DNA of 53,777 nt from Candidatus Mediterraneibacter faecipullorum (GTDB taxonomy: Bacteria; Bacillota; Clostridia; Lachnospirales; Lachnospiraceae). The notes beneath the pieces are model-generated. The model was given only the letters and a program-made list of their open reading frames with translations. It did not search any database and was not told the origin of the DNA. Shown here in pieces: positions 10,149-20,330 of the stretch. The position numbers were made by a program, and so were the translations under genes. Location: positions 1 to 53,777 of the forward strand of contig DWWO01000138.1 of the NCBI GenBank assembly GCA_019119675.1. The letters are read 5' to 3'. The first letter of the stretch is position 1; each line of letters begins with the position of its first letter.

Positions 10149-11021
10149 CTAATTACCGATATTTTTTCTTAATATAATACATTTGAAGTATTGAAAATAT
10201 CGCCAACAACTAATAAGAATTCCAAATACTCCGTTAACTCTTATTTCATAACGAAATTGTGTCCCTACAGGTAACCCTTTCGGCCCTAGCAATTGTTCTA
10301 TTCTTTTTTTTCTGGGACATTTACCATCATAATACGTATTTTTCATTTCATTTCTCTCACAAAAACCTATGGGTTTAGGTGCAATGAAAATATTAAAGCC
10401 AGCCTGTTTCATTCTATATGAATAATCAAAATCACCTAAAGAATGCGCATATTTATTACTGATCAATCCGACCTTATCTATTACCTCTGCATCAATTAAA
10501 AAACAATTCCAATTGGCAAAATCGCATTTTCTTATTTCTGTATTATCCTCTGGTGTAATTAAAACATTAGTCCTGACACCAAATGTCCTATTCCCTATTT
10601 TAAATGGGATTGTCTTTCTTCCTCCATAAGTAATATTTCCTGACAGCTTTGATATGGTCATGCCAACTATTCCACAGTTACCGCCCACTTTCTTATATGT
10701 ATCCAACAATGTATCAATTGCATCTATGTAGAAGTCAACATCATCGTTCACCATAAGATAAAAATCATGGTATTCTTTGACCGCCATGCTCATTGCACGA
10801 TACATCCCTTTACACCAATATAAATTTCCACTTCCAAGTACTATATTCACTGAAGGATACGCAGCTTTGATAGCTTCTACTGTTCCATCTGTTGATGCAT
10901 CATCACAAATGTAAAAACTTAAATCAAAATTTTTGTTTTGACTGATCAAACTATGAATACACTGTAAACTTTGGTATTTCCTATTAAAACACGTAAAAAT
11001 AATCGCAATTTTCTGCTTCAT
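10149..11021 (-). CDS. Family 2 glycosyltransferase (rhamnosyltransferase-like)
   Basis: This is a 290-residue GT-A glycosyltransferase. The N-terminal pattern IAIIFTCFNRKYQSLQCIHSL is followed by FYICDDASTDGTVEAI, and the metal-binding motif is MVNDDVDFY near residue 97. A GLISNKYAHSLGDFDYSYRMK segment matches the GDxD/FDYSYR acceptor-site region of the GT2 subgroup to which RfbF/WbbL-like rhamnosyltransferases belong. A rhamnosyl donor is doubtful here because rfbC and rfbD are missing; a 6-deoxy amino sugar is equally possible. It lies 19 bp downstream of another GT2 gene. Confidence 0.88.
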   Translation of the reverse strand: MKQKIAIIFTCFNRKYQSLQCIHSLISQNKNFDLSFYICDDASTDGTVEAIKAAYPSVNIVLGSGNLYWCKGMYRAMSMAVKEYHDFYLMVNDDVDFYIDAIDTLLDTYKKVGGNCGIVGMTISKLSGNITYGGRKTIPFKIGNRTFGVRTNVLITPEDNTEIRKCDFANWNCFLIDAEVIDKVGLISNKYAHSLGDFDYSYRMKQAGFNIFIAPKPIGFCERNEMKNTYYDGKCPRKKRIEQLLGPKGLPVGTQFRYEIRVNGVFGILISCWRYFQYFKCIILRKNIGN

Positions 11022-11040
11022 AAAATAAGCCTCTTCTATA

Positions 11041-11910
11041 TTACTTTTGGAAATTTTTTATTGTCTGAATCGTACATTTAGGATTTACTACAAAGGCATT
11101 AAACAAATACCCAATTGCTTGTAAGTATTTTTTCATCTCTATACTAAAACGACATAATCTCATGATTACCTTTGCTTTGGCCGCTGAATTCTTGTTATAA
11201 TATTGTTTATACTTGTGAAGAATATTTTTCATGCCAATAAACTGTCTTGCAATACTAGATGTAATTCGTTCATTATCATGAACTCTATAATAAAAGAGTG
11301 GTTTCTCTACACCAATAATTTCGTACTCAGTACTAATACGAATCCACATTTCATAATCTTGTCTTGCCGGCATATCCAAATCAAACAGTCCAACTTTTGC
11401 AAAACATTCTTTCTTCACTAGTGCTTGTGTCGTTGAACCAATATAGTCCCTATAGAGTTCCATTTCTGTTGTAATTACTGTATTAAATATAGGAAAATCC
11501 TGATACTTCTTCAAGTGCTTCATATCATTTCCATAAAAAATATATCCATCACAAAACACCATTCCCACCTTATCGGTTGTAAACAGTTTCATCTGTTCTT
11601 CTATTTTATGCTTTTCCCACAGATCATCATCGTCTAAGAAAGCTATAAACTCGCCTTTAGCATGTAATATTCCTTGATTTCTAGAAAACTGAGCACCACT
11701 ATTTATTTTATTTGCATAATATCGAACGCCGTATTCAGATAAAATCTTTTCATTTCGGATTTGATAATCTGTCCCAATTCCATTATCATCAATGACAATG
11801 ATTTCTATCGTTGGATAAGTTTGTTGTTTTACACTGTTAATAGCTTCCAGTAGTAAATTATGTTTTCTTTTATAAGTTGTAATAACTGCACTTACCAATT
11901 CTTTAGGCAT
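11041..11910 (-). CDS. Family 2 glycosyltransferase
   Basis: This 289-residue protein has a textbook GT2 start (VSAVITTYKRKHNLLLEAI, then IEIIVIDDNG). A four-Asp metal site is in FIAFLDDDDLWEKHKIEEQ near residues 90-108, and a conserved ARQDYEMWIRIS segment follows near residue 184. It would add a sugar from a nucleotide donor to the lipid-linked intermediate on the cytoplasmic face. Upstream is a short gap to the GT-B gene, and downstream is the other GT2 gene 19 bp away. Donor specificity cannot be assigned. Confidence 0.88.
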   Translation of the reverse strand: MPKELVSAVITTYKRKHNLLLEAINSVKQQTYPTIEIIVIDDNGIGTDYQIRNEKILSEYGVRYYANKINSGAQFSRNQGILHAKGEFIAFLDDDDLWEKHKIEEQMKLFTTDKVGMVFCDGYIFYGNDMKHLKKYQDFPIFNTVITTEMELYRDYIGSTTQALVKKECFAKVGLFDLDMPARQDYEMWIRISTEYEIIGVEKPLFYYRVHDNERITSSIARQFIGMKNILHKYKQYYNKNSAAKAKVIMRLCRFSIEMKKYLQAIGYLFNAFVVNPKCTIQTIKNFQK

Positions 11911-11989
11911 AACGTTATTTCCTCCAATTGCTGTTATATAAATTGAATAAGTAACTGTATTTTGCTACTTTCATAGATATCTAGAATTC

Positions 11990-13054
11990 CTATTTTTTCA
12001 AAAAATCCATTACTTTCATATCAAATAATTGATCATCCATCCAAATTTGTTTCAATTCTTTCTGATAGTGATAAACACTATTATCCAATCTGCGATACCA
12101 GTTTTTTAATCTGTCAACACTAAAACTTGTCAAATCAGCTACCCAAACTGCAGGGTTATCTCTCATCAGATCAGCCATATAAGAATCTTTTGAAACTAGC
12201 ATTGGTAATCCATAACGAATACCATCATAAAGTTTAACAGCTGTTGTCAACTTTGTTTTATAGTCGTTCTCGTAAAAATTTAAGAGGATATCTGTATTAC
12301 GAACAAATAATGGAATCTCATTCGTCATATATCTTCCGGTAAACTGAATATTCTTATAACCTTTTTCTTTACAATATGCCTCCAATTCTTTGTATTCGCC
12401 TTCTCCATGATAAGTCAACGTAACTCCTGAGGCATTGCCTACTATATCACAAATGCGCTTATTCCACTCAAGCTGCCGAATAATTCCCCAGAATACTATT
12501 CTTAAATCATCTGAAAGTGATTTTTCAACAGGTTCATACTGAAGGTCGCTGACATTATGGGACATCAAAAACTTGGGACTATTTCCAAGAACTGCTTTAA
12601 ATCCAAAAGAAGAGATTGCTGTAAACGCGGAATTTGCAATTATCTTTTGAATCAAGATTCTGCATATATCTATTTTTTCAAAAGTTACGTCTCGATAATC
12701 AAAAATAAACTTAGATCTTCTTACCGTTCTGCTAAACAAATAGAGTGGTAATGCTGTCTGTGTAGTCAATAAAATAATTCTATCATATCTGTTGTTACGA
12801 ATTATTTGCATAAAATAACGCAAACATCCAATGAAACCTCGTATTTTTTTATATTTAGGCTGATAATTACTCATCCGATATTTATATGCATACTTTTTTC
12901 CTCTTAAGGGCTTTACTTTTATTGATTCGTCCATATCTCGATCCCAATAAAGGACATCATAATCAATGTCATGCGAATCTAATATATCAGTGTATTTGTA
13001 TAAAAATTGCATCAAATGCAAATTGTGAACTCCTACAAGTGCTATTTTTGACAT
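11990..13054 (-). CDS. GT-B fold glycosyltransferase, divergent
   Basis: This 354-residue protein looks like a GT4-type (GT-B) glycosyltransferase. The C-terminal half has [22 protein letters not shown], then [29 protein letters not shown], then a run ending in [20 protein letters not shown], which matches the E/G-rich nucleotide-binding region of the fold. The N-terminal half is weakly conserved. It is the second glycosyltransferase after the acyltransferase gene in transcription order. A 165-bp gap upstream holds no other gene. The fold is likely; function beyond sugar transfer is unknown. Confidence 0.75.
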
Positions 13055-13219
13055 TTTTCAGATTCTCCTCATTTCCACTTACAAGCTATACAGTATCTTT
13101 CATAATGTATCTGTTAACATATCTACCAATAGGGATATATAAGTAGTAATTAAGTTCCTATGCTTGAATCAATTTACTATCCAATGCTATAATCCAAACT
13201 CTATAAAACAGCTACTGTT

Positions 13220-13831
13220 TTATCTGCACTTATCCAGTCGCTTAATTACTCTTGCCGGGTTGCCGGCAATTACACAATTATCTTCATACTTTCCACACAC
13301 CACAGCTCCAGCCCCGACGACACATCCATTACCCAATACTGTGCCTTTTAAGATGATAGAATTGCAGCCAATAAAGCAGTTTTTTCCTATTTTTATTTCT
13401 TTACTAGGAATCAGATTACTATCACCTCCATTTGTTTCCTGTAGAAGTTTATTTCTTGTTTCCACTTCAATTGGATGAAAGTCATTATCAAGTATTTTGC
13501 AATTACCTCCAATACAAGTATTTTCACCAATCTCTATATGTTTCCGTGCATAGATAGTAGCACCAGAGATTCCAACATTATCGCCAATTATAATTTCAGC
13601 TCCAGACGCTCTGGTGACAATAATTGTTCGACTATATAATCCAACCAGATTACTAAAGAAACTACTCTTAATCGTAACATTCCTACCAATCTTCAGACGA
13701 GCTCCTTTCTGATTGAAAATAAGTGGAACTCCTTTTAGCAAAAGGTTCTTCCCATATTCAATTTTTGTAGCTTTCATGATGGCTTTAAACCAATTGCTGT
13801 TCATGTTTCGTAACTCCTTACAATGATTCAA
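13220..13831 (-). CDS. Hexapeptide-repeat (LbH) O-acetyltransferase
   Basis: This 203-residue protein carries the hexapeptide repeats of a left-handed beta-helix along most of its length (for example IIIGDNVGISGATIYARKHIEIG and IGCNSIILKGTVLGNGCVVGAG). The loop with the catalytic His is LDNDFHPIEVETR near residue 118. It ends with GNPARVIKRL, as in maltose/galactoside acetyltransferase relatives such as WcaF and WbbJ. It probably acetylates a sugar of the repeat unit with acetyl-CoA. Its start overlaps the end of the GT4 gene by 14 bp, so the two are probably translationally coupled. Confidence 0.87.
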   Translation of the reverse strand: MNHCKELRNMNSNWFKAIMKATKIEYGKNLLLKGVPLIFNQKGARLKIGRNVTIKSSFFSNLVGLYSRTIIVTRASGAEIIIGDNVGISGATIYARKHIEIGENTCIGGNCKILDNDFHPIEVETRNKLLQETNGGDSNLIPSKEIKIGKNCFIGCNSIILKGTVLGNGCVVGAGAVVCGKYEDNCVIAGNPARVIKRLDKCR

Positions 13832-15125
13832 TTGCGTCTATGTATTTCTTAATGCTTGTATCCTTTGTGAGGTTGTTTTCTAAATATGCTCTACCTCTAA
13901 GCCCCATTTGAGCTATTTCATTCATATCACTATTTTCTATAAACCAACGAATAATATTTGCAATCTCCGTATAATTTCCCGGTTCACAACATTTACCACA
14001 GTTACTTTCCTCTATCACATGTCGGATTTCGGTACCTTTCTCAAGAACCCCAATAATGGGCTTCCCAACCCCCATAATGCCATATGCTTTTGAGGGGCAG
14101 GACACCCCTTTGATACCTTTTGCATTCACACATAGGTGCACATCGCCAGCATTTAAACTATAAATAAGGTCTTCTTTATCCTGATAGGGTATAAATACGA
14201 TATTTTCAAAGTGATGCTTACGGGTATATAAAATCAATTTGTCTAGCAAAGAGCCTGCTCCGACAAATGCAAAAACAACTTCACGTCCATCACTGGTTTT
14301 CGGTCCTTCTTCATACACACCTTTAAGCGAATAACCCTTACGGAACTGCTTCAAAACCTTGAACAACATTTCAAGGTCATAATACAAGCCTATATTGCCA
14401 GAATACATAATGATATACTTTCCATCTAGTCCATACCTTTTTTTAAATGCAAGTACCTTATCATTACCTATTGGCAAAGGATATACTTGTTTTTCATCAA
14501 TCCAGTTGTTAATCATGGTATAGTTTGGCACATTGTGGTAATTAAAGCGTCTTTTTAATGTCTCTACCAAATCACGTCCAACTGTAACAATCAGATCAGA
14601 ATGACGGCAACTGAACTTATCGATAATCAACATTATCCGGAGAATCAACCTGTTTTTCATATAATTAACTGCTATTGTTTGCTCAGGGTTAAAGTCCTGA
14701 ATACAATAAATCATTTTTGCATGCTTCATCCACTTCCCTAGAACACCTAATACGCCACCCAAGATAGGAGGTTGACTTATAGTAAAGACATAGTCTTGTT
14801 TCCCGATTTTGCGAGATGCACCCAAAGCGCCAAAGAAATATGCAGCAATATTTTTGATTCGGCTTATCTTACTCGTCTTCGTAAACTCCGGGACTCGAAC
14901 ACGGATAATTTTCACCCCGTTAAGTTCTTCAAAATAATATTTTTCTGTTTTATACTCATCCCCAATTGTTCCCCCATAAGAAGGCACAACGCAAATAACT
15001 GTGACATCAAACTCTTTCAGTATTCCTTCAGCCTGATCTTTTAGAAGCTGACCAGTTGAAGCAGTATCAGGAGCATAGTAATGGGCATAAATTAAAATTT
15101 TCTTTTTTACTTTTTCAATTGCCAT
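13818..15125 (-). CDS. Family 4 glycosyltransferase, WcaI-like
   Basis: This is a GT-B glycosyltransferase of 435 residues counted from the ATG at 15125 (protein start MAIEKVKKKILIYAHYYAPD). That start is chosen over in-frame upstream codons because it has an AGAGG site about 11 bases before it and avoids overlap with the upstream dehydrogenase gene. WcaI/GT4 features are present: YAPDTASTGQLLKDQAEGI at the N-terminus, IISQPPILGGVLG-type acceptor-side residues, and KYIIMYSGNIGLYYDLE then VSCPSKAYGIMGVGKPIIGV in the nucleotide-binding half. It is the first glycosyltransferase gene after the initiating transferase and dehydrogenase, so it may add the second sugar. Confidence 0.87.
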   Translation of the reverse strand: MAIEKVKKKILIYAHYYAPDTASTGQLLKDQAEGILKEFDVTVICVVPSYGGTIGDEYKTEKYYFEELNGVKIIRVRVPEFTKTSKISRIKNIAAYFFGALGASRKIGKQDYVFTISQPPILGGVLGVLGKWMKHAKMIYCIQDFNPEQTIAVNYMKNRLILRIMLIIDKFSCRHSDLIVTVGRDLVETLKRRFNYHNVPNYTMINNWIDEKQVYPLPIGNDKVLAFKKRYGLDGKYIIMYSGNIGLYYDLEMLFKVLKQFRKGYSLKGVYEEGPKTSDGREVVFAFVGAGSLLDKLILYTRKHHFENIVFIPYQDKEDLIYSLNAGDVHLCVNAKGIKGVSCPSKAYGIMGVGKPIIGVLEKGTEIRHVIEESNCGKCCEPGNYTEIANIIRWFIENSDMNEIAQMGLRGRAYLENNLTKDTSIKKYIDAIESL

Positions 15126-15171
15126 TATCGAGTTGACCTCTGTTTTCTCATATTCTTTAAGAATCCTGCAT

Positions 15172-16422
15172 CTAGTCTCGCCTAAAGATGTCTCTGCTAT
15201 ATACTTTCTGTTTGACATCGTCCAGGCAATTGTCATAACGATTTGCAATAATCGAGTTGCTTATCTGCTTAAACTTCTCAAGCTCATTTACTACGAGACT
15301 TCCGAAGAACGTGCTACCATCTTGCAGTGTCGGTTCATAAATAATTACTGTCGCACCTTTCGCTTTGATCCTTTTCATAACCCCCTGAATAGAACTCTGA
15401 CGGAAGTTATCAGAATTACTCTTCATTGTCAGCCGGTATACTCCAATAGTTATGTCTTTTTCCTTATCTGGATCATATTCATTATCATCAGCATAATCAT
15501 AATATCCGGCCATCTGAAGCACACGGTCAGCAATAAAGTCTTTTCGCGTCCTATTACTTTCAACGATTGCTTGGATTAGGTTTTCCGGCACGTCTGCATA
15601 GTTTGCCAATAGCTGCTTGGTATCCTTTGGCAGACAGTAGCCACCATAACCAAAACTCGGATTATTGTAGTGTGTTCCAATTCTTGGATCCAGACACACC
15701 CCATCAATGATCTGTTTCGTATCTAAGCCTTTGCTTTCAGCATAGGTATCGAGCTCATTGAAATAAGCCACACGGAGCGCCAGATAAGTATTAGCAAACA
15801 ATTTGACTGCTTCCGCCTCGGTAAATCCCATAAACAGTGTATTTACGTTCTCTTTAATGGCACCTTCCTGTAGCAGGCCAGCAAATATATGAGCCTTCTC
15901 GCATAAGCTTTTGTCCTCTGGATTAATGCCCACAATAATTCGACTAGGATACAGATTGTCATATAAAGCTTTGCTTTCCCGTAAAAACTCCGGACTGAAA
16001 AGGATATTTCCTGTTTTCTTCTTTTTGCGGATAGATTCTGTATAGCCAACAGGAATTGTACTTTTAATGACCATAATAGCGTCAGGATTAGCTTTCATAA
16101 CCAGATCTATCACATTCTCAACAGCAGAAGTATCAAAGAAATTCTTTCGGCTGTCATAGTTTGTCGGTGCTGCAATAACAACAAAATCTGCTGTACTATA
16201 TGCCGACTTTGCATCAAGTGTTGCCATAAGATTCAAATCTTTTTCTGCAAGATATTTTTCTATATATTCATCCTGTATAGGTGACTTCCTTTGATTAATT
16301 AAATCAACTTTTTCAGGAACAATGTCCACAGCAGTCACTTTATGATGTTGTGCCAGAAGGGTAGCAATACTTAAGCCCACATAGCCTGTTCCTGCAACTG
16401 CAATATTGTATTTCTTATTCAT
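15172..16422 (-). CDS. ugd: Nucleotide-sugar dehydrogenase, probable UDP-glucose 6-dehydrogenase
   Basis: This enzyme oxidises UDP-glucose to UDP-glucuronate with two NAD. The NAD-binding loop [14 protein letters not shown] is at residues 10-23. The catalytic cysteine is Cys263, in [14 protein letters not shown]. The 416-residue length and three-domain order are normal. A UDP-ManNAc dehydrogenase role is less likely from the shortness and the active-site context but cannot be excluded. It indicates an acidic sugar in the polymer. The gene follows the initiating sugar transferase after a 181-bp AT-rich gap and has a GGAAC site before its ATG. Confidence 0.9.
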   Translation of the reverse strand: MNKKYNIAVAGTGYVGLSIATLLAQHHKVTAVDIVPEKVDLINQRKSPIQDEYIEKYLAEKDLNLMATLDAKSAYSTADFVVIAAPTNYDSRKNFFDTSAVENVIDLVMKANPDAIMVIKSTIPVGYTESIRKKKKTGNILFSPEFLRESKALYDNLYPSRIIVGINPEDKSLCEKAHIFAGLLQEGAIKENVNTLFMGFTEAEAVKLFANTYLALRVAYFNELDTYAESKGLDTKQIIDGVCLDPRIGTHYNNPSFGYGGYCLPKDTKQLLANYADVPENLIQAIVESNRTRKDFIADRVLQMAGYYDYADDNEYDPDKEKDITIGVYRLTMKSNSDNFRQSSIQGVMKRIKAKGATVIIYEPTLQDGSTFFGSLVVNELEKFKQISNSIIANRYDNCLDDVKQKVYSRDIFRRD

Positions 16423-16603
16423 TTTTTCAGTTCCTTTTATCCGATTTCATGTGCCACAGAGGGCAAACTCGACTAGTTTTCGCATGGTGTAATGTATGGC
16501 ATTTTTATATGCGTAAATAATAATATGTAAATTGAACCAAGAGATATAAGTGAAAGCTAATTGTGTTTAAATAATTGTTATTATTTGGACTTCACACCGT
16601 AAA

Positions 16604-18046
16604 TTATTTCGACCCACTTCCGGTCAACACCACCAACACTGTCTTCAACAGTATCCTGATATCCATCCCAATATTCCAACTCTTCACATACTGCATATCC
16701 ATCTTCACGACTTCTTCAAAGTCTACGATATCACTCCTGCCACTCACCTGCCAAATTCCGGTAAGTCCTGGCTTCACCGCCAGCCGTGCTCTATGGTAGT
16801 ATTCATATTGCTGCCACTCATCTTCCGTCGGTGGTCTTGTTCCTACCAGGCTCATATCGCCCTTCAACACATTCCAGAACTGAGGGAATTCATCCAGCGA
16901 TGTCTTTCGTATAAACCAGCCCAGTCCATGTCTGGTGCCGTCCGGCCCACTTCCGATAATTCTCGGATCCGATTCCATCTTAAACATGAGACCTTTCATC
17001 TCATTTTTCTCCATAAGATCCTTTTTTCTCTTCTCCGCATCCATGTACATACTGCGGAATTTGTAGATTCGGAATGGTTTTCCATTCTTTCCGATCCGTG
17101 TCTGTGAGAAGAAAATAGGTCCTGGTGACGCGATATAGATCGCTGGTCCAAGAAATATTGTTAAGATTCCTGTCAGAATCAGTCCTACAATTCCTCCACA
17201 TATATCAAACAGCCGCTTCATCACGGTCTGACGTGATGATACTACTCTTACACTGGATGTGAGAACTGTATAGCCTCCCATCCTATTGATATACTGGTTG
17301 CCAGTCCACTCTTCCAGGCCTTCCAGACATGTATGGACTGTGACGCCCATATCGATGCACTTTTCCAGCAATCCCGCTGGGAGCTGCATTCTGTCGTTGA
17401 CTCTTATAAATACTGAGTCAACCCATTTCGTCTGTATGTAATCCGGAATTTCGTCTGCCATGCAGACGACCGGTATATCTTGTATCCTTTCATCAGACTT
17501 TATCTTGCTGTCCGTATAAGATATTCCCACAACTTCAAATTCATTAAATCGGTATTCCAGCAGCCTTGAGATCAGTTCATGGGCTTGCTCCTTTGGTGTG
17601 ACCACCAGCATTTTTACCTTATCATAAAACAGCTGCTTATGGCTGATCAGATAATGCTTCCAGATCAGCCGTTCACAATACACTAATACGACAGCTATAC
17701 AGAAAAACCACACAAAGGATAATCTGGAGAAGGCTGTTCCGTTCTGAGTTAAGAACAAGAAGCACACTTCCAAAAGGCTCACAAAAAATACATGCTTGAG
17801 CGTATTATTAAATTCAATAAAGTATCCTCTGCGCATGATCCCGTGGTATGGTTCGGTAAAGAACGCCACACAGATATCAGCCAGACATAAGATCACTCCG
17901 ATGGACAGATATAATTTATCTTTATATGGATTTACCAATCCCATCCTTATAATGTAACTGAAAACATAGGCAATCTGGATCATCAGCATATCCAGCAGAA
18001 TGAAATCCCAGTGCTTCAGCCATGTGCTGTCAATCTTACTGTACAT
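16604..18046 (-). CDS. Undecaprenyl-phosphate sugar phosphotransferase (initiating transferase)
   Basis: This 480-residue polyprenyl-phosphate hexose-1-phosphate transferase starts capsule repeat-unit synthesis by moving a sugar phosphate to undecaprenyl phosphate. Four to five membrane spans occupy about residues 15-130. A cytoplasmic CoA-binding-like region follows, then the C-terminal bacterial sugar transferase domain. That domain starts at KRLFDICGGIVGLI and contains SPGPIFFSQTRIGKNGKPF, YKFRSMYMDAE and SLDEFPQFWNVLKGDMSLVG. WbaP/CpsE-type proteins have this architecture. The first sugar is not predictable with certainty. It follows the LCP gene in the regulatory and initiation part of the operon. 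Confidence 0.93.
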   Translation of the reverse strand: MYSKIDSTWLKHWDFILLDMLMIQIAYVFSYIIRMGLVNPYKDKLYLSIGVILCLADICVAFFTEPYHGIMRRGYFIEFNNTLKHVFFVSLLEVCFLFLTQNGTAFSRLSFVWFFCIAVVLVYCERLIWKHYLISHKQLFYDKVKMLVVTPKEQAHELISRLLEYRFNEFEVVGISYTDSKIKSDERIQDIPVVCMADEIPDYIQTKWVDSVFIRVNDRMQLPAGLLEKCIDMGVTVHTCLEGLEEWTGNQYINRMGGYTVLTSSVRVVSSRQTVMKRLFDICGGIVGLILTGILTIFLGPAIYIASPGPIFFSQTRIGKNGKPFRIYKFRSMYMDAEKRKKDLMEKNEMKGLMFKMESDPRIIGSGPDGTRHGLGWFIRKTSLDEFPQFWNVLKGDMSLVGTRPPTEDEWQQYEYYHRARLAVKPGLTGIWQVSGRSDIVDFEEVVKMDMQYVKSWNIGMDIRILLKTVLVVLTGSGSK

Positions 18047-18099
18047 GATTACACACTACTCTCTTCTTCCCTTAGATTTATATGCTACCGATTTCAGAT

Positions 18100-19575
18100 C
18101 TACTGACCGGAAAGTACCTGCTGCATTTTATCGCTGATCTCGGCCACAGACGCCTCGTCAGGCCACATCACATACAGCAGCTGTGAGCCTGATGAATAGC
18201 ATGCCTGACTGTCACCGGTTCCGGTTGCTGCAGTGGACTCGATCTCCCAGCTTGCCGCATCCGAGAGCTGCATATTGATGAATTTTGCCATCTCCGTACG
18301 GGTCATATTAGTCTCTACACAATCACTTACACTGGTGATGAGCTCGCTTGCGTTAGCAAGCAGAGCAGGAGACATAGCTTTCTGAAGAATTGCTGTCAGC
18401 ACAGCTTCCTGGTTCTTTCCTCTCTGGTTATCACCGCTTTCGAAACTGTAACGCTCACGGGAAAATGCCAGGGCAGCCTCACCATCCATATGATTCATGC
18501 CTTCCTGGAACTGATACCCTCGTCCCTCAAAGGCATATTCCGAATATACATCGATGCCCCCCAAAGCATCCACAATCCTTATAAGTGAAGTAAAGTTTAC
18601 TCTCGCGTAATAGGTGATATCAATACCATAAATGCTCTCCAATGTAGACATCGAAACGTCCACACCGTAGATGCCGGCATGTGTAAGTTTATCTCTCTGG
18701 TCCCCAGATATACCAGGAATTGTCACATAATAATCTCTCGGTGTTGTCGTCAACAGAATTTTATGAGTATTCGGATTGACCGTCATGATAATATTGACAT
18801 CACTTCGACTGTTTGTCGTAATATCTCCGGATACATCGATACCGCTAATATAGATGTTAAACGGCTGATCTACATCTTTTTCCTCTTCCTGGGCGATCTC
18901 TGTCTCGATTCCATACTGATATAGGATCTTTACCTGGTCTGAGTACCCCTCGATCTCATCCTCGATAATACCGGTAAATGCCTCATTATAGATTGCTGCC
19001 CCGATTTCTCCGTTGAGCAATGCCTGCGCTTCCTGTTGCACTGTCACATACTCATCTACATCCGGAGCCTGTCCAAGGACAGATTCGATGTCATCCATCA
19101 TCTTCTGATTATTCTCCTGATCAAGAGAAGTCTGGATTCCGTATTTATAATCTTTGGCATCAAGTATATTTTCTGCCGCGTCATCTGCTCTCACAACGAC
19201 GATCATGTTATCCGTTTTGTAAGTAGCTCCGCCCACATCTGCCAGCATCTGATTTGCCCTTGCCAGATAGTAGGACCCAAAGCCCAACCCAATGCTGATC
19301 AGCACACTGAGGACAATCCCCAGTATATAGATCTTGCTTCGCAGGAACTGAAGCCCGAACATTACCCCAAACAGGACAAACAGTACTACAGCAAGTGCTG
19401 CAAGATATCTTCCCGGTACCATCCCGCTGTTCCACAACAGTGCAACAAAGATGACCGTCATCAGCAGCTGTACGAGTGTGATCAGTTTTCCCGGCAGATT
19501 TCTTGTCACTGCTCTGCTGTTCTTCCCGTGAGAATGATGTCCATTACTGTTACGGGAATGTCTGTGTGTACTCAT
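18100..19575 (-). CDS. LytR-CpsA-Psr family polymer ligase
   Basis: LCP proteins attach capsular or teichoic polymers from the lipid carrier to peptidoglycan on the outer surface. Counted from the ATG at 19575, which has an AAGGAG site nine bases upstream, the protein has 491 residues. The His-rich basic cytoplasmic start STHRHSRNSNGHHSHG is followed by three hydrophobic segments (about residues 30-110). An accessory domain comes next, then the LCP domain with SRSDVNIIMTVNPNTHKILL, TTTPRDYYVTIPG and GEAALAFSRERYSF, which hold the conserved Asp and Arg residues that bind the pyrophosphate lipid. Its place between cpsD and the initiating transferase is usual for these loci. Confidence 0.92.
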   Translation of the reverse strand: MSTHRHSRNSNGHHSHGKNSRAVTRNLPGKLITLVQLLMTVIFVALLWNSGMVPGRYLAALAVVLFVLFGVMFGLQFLRSKIYILGIVLSVLISIGLGFGSYYLARANQMLADVGGATYKTDNMIVVVRADDAAENILDAKDYKYGIQTSLDQENNQKMMDDIESVLGQAPDVDEYVTVQQEAQALLNGEIGAAIYNEAFTGIIEDEIEGYSDQVKILYQYGIETEIAQEEEKDVDQPFNIYISGIDVSGDITTNSRSDVNIIMTVNPNTHKILLTTTPRDYYVTIPGISGDQRDKLTHAGIYGVDVSMSTLESIYGIDITYYARVNFTSLIRIVDALGGIDVYSEYAFEGRGYQFQEGMNHMDGEAALAFSRERYSFESGDNQRGKNQEAVLTAILQKAMSPALLANASELITSVSDCVETNMTRTEMAKFINMQLSDAASWEIESTAATGTGDSQACYSSGSQLLYVMWPDEASVAEISDKMQQVLSGQ

Positions 19576-19628
19576 TTGTGTCTTCTCCTTTTTCATCTGG
19601 AATTAAAGGTTTTATAATTTACTGTTTT

Positions 19629-20318
19629 CTAGGATTTGGTACCGTAATTACCATAGTACTTTTCATAATATTTTCCGTAGTATTTGCTCTTCTTCATATC
19701 CACTTTGTTGAGTACTACACCGAGGATCGGACATCCAGTCTTATCCAGTTGTTCCTTCACGGTCCGGGCGAACTTGTGGCTGATCGCATTTGCTGCAACA
19801 ACCAGTACAGATGCATCACATACTTTTGCGATCACAGCGGCATCGATCACGCTGCCGAGCGGCGGTGCATCAATGATAATGTAGTCATACTCCTTCTTGG
19901 CATTCTCGATCAGGTGAGCAAATTTCTCCTGGCCGAGCAGCTCTGATGGATTGGGCGGCACGATTCCAGCGAAGATCATATGAAGTCTTTCTTCCTGGGT
20001 GCTGCATATCACCTCATTTAGCGATGCCTGTCCTGACAGGAAATGGCTCAGTCCTTTCACTTCCTCCGTCACACGATATCGACCTATGAGTATAGATTTT
20101 CTCAAATCTGCATCGATAAAGAGCACCTTCTTGTTTCCTTCTGCAAGAGCCACAGCAAGACCCAGAGCTACGGTACTTTTTCCCTCATCCGGAGTACTGC
20201 TCGTCAAGACGATCGCCTTATTATCCTCTCCGGAGAATTCGATATTAGTACGGAGCGTTTTAAATGCTTCATTTGATCTATAGTCTTTGTGAATCCCTTT
20301 TATTACGACGTTCTGCAT
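19629..20318 (-). CDS. cpsD: CpsD/CapB-family bacterial tyrosine kinase
   Basis: This 229-residue BY-kinase has a Walker A motif in LTSSTPDEGKSTVALGLA, a Walker A' motif in VLFIDADLRKS and a Walker B segment in YIIIDAPPLGSVIDA. The C-terminus is a tyrosine cluster (KYYGKYYEKYYGNYG), the site of autophosphorylation in this family. It needs the membrane adaptor CpsC for activity, and cpsC lies 12 bp upstream. The pair, with the phosphatase CpsB, controls chain length and export of the capsule. Confidence 0.94.
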   Translation of the reverse strand: MQNVVIKGIHKDYRSNEAFKTLRTNIEFSGEDNKAIVLTSSTPDEGKSTVALGLAVALAEGNKKVLFIDADLRKSILIGRYRVTEEVKGLSHFLSGQASLNEVICSTQEERLHMIFAGIVPPNPSELLGQEKFAHLIENAKKEYDYIIIDAPPLGSVIDAAVIAKVCDASVLVVAANAISHKFARTVKEQLDKTGCPILGVVLNKVDMKKSKYYGKYYEKYYGNYGTKS

Positions 20319-20330
20319 GTTTTTTCTCTC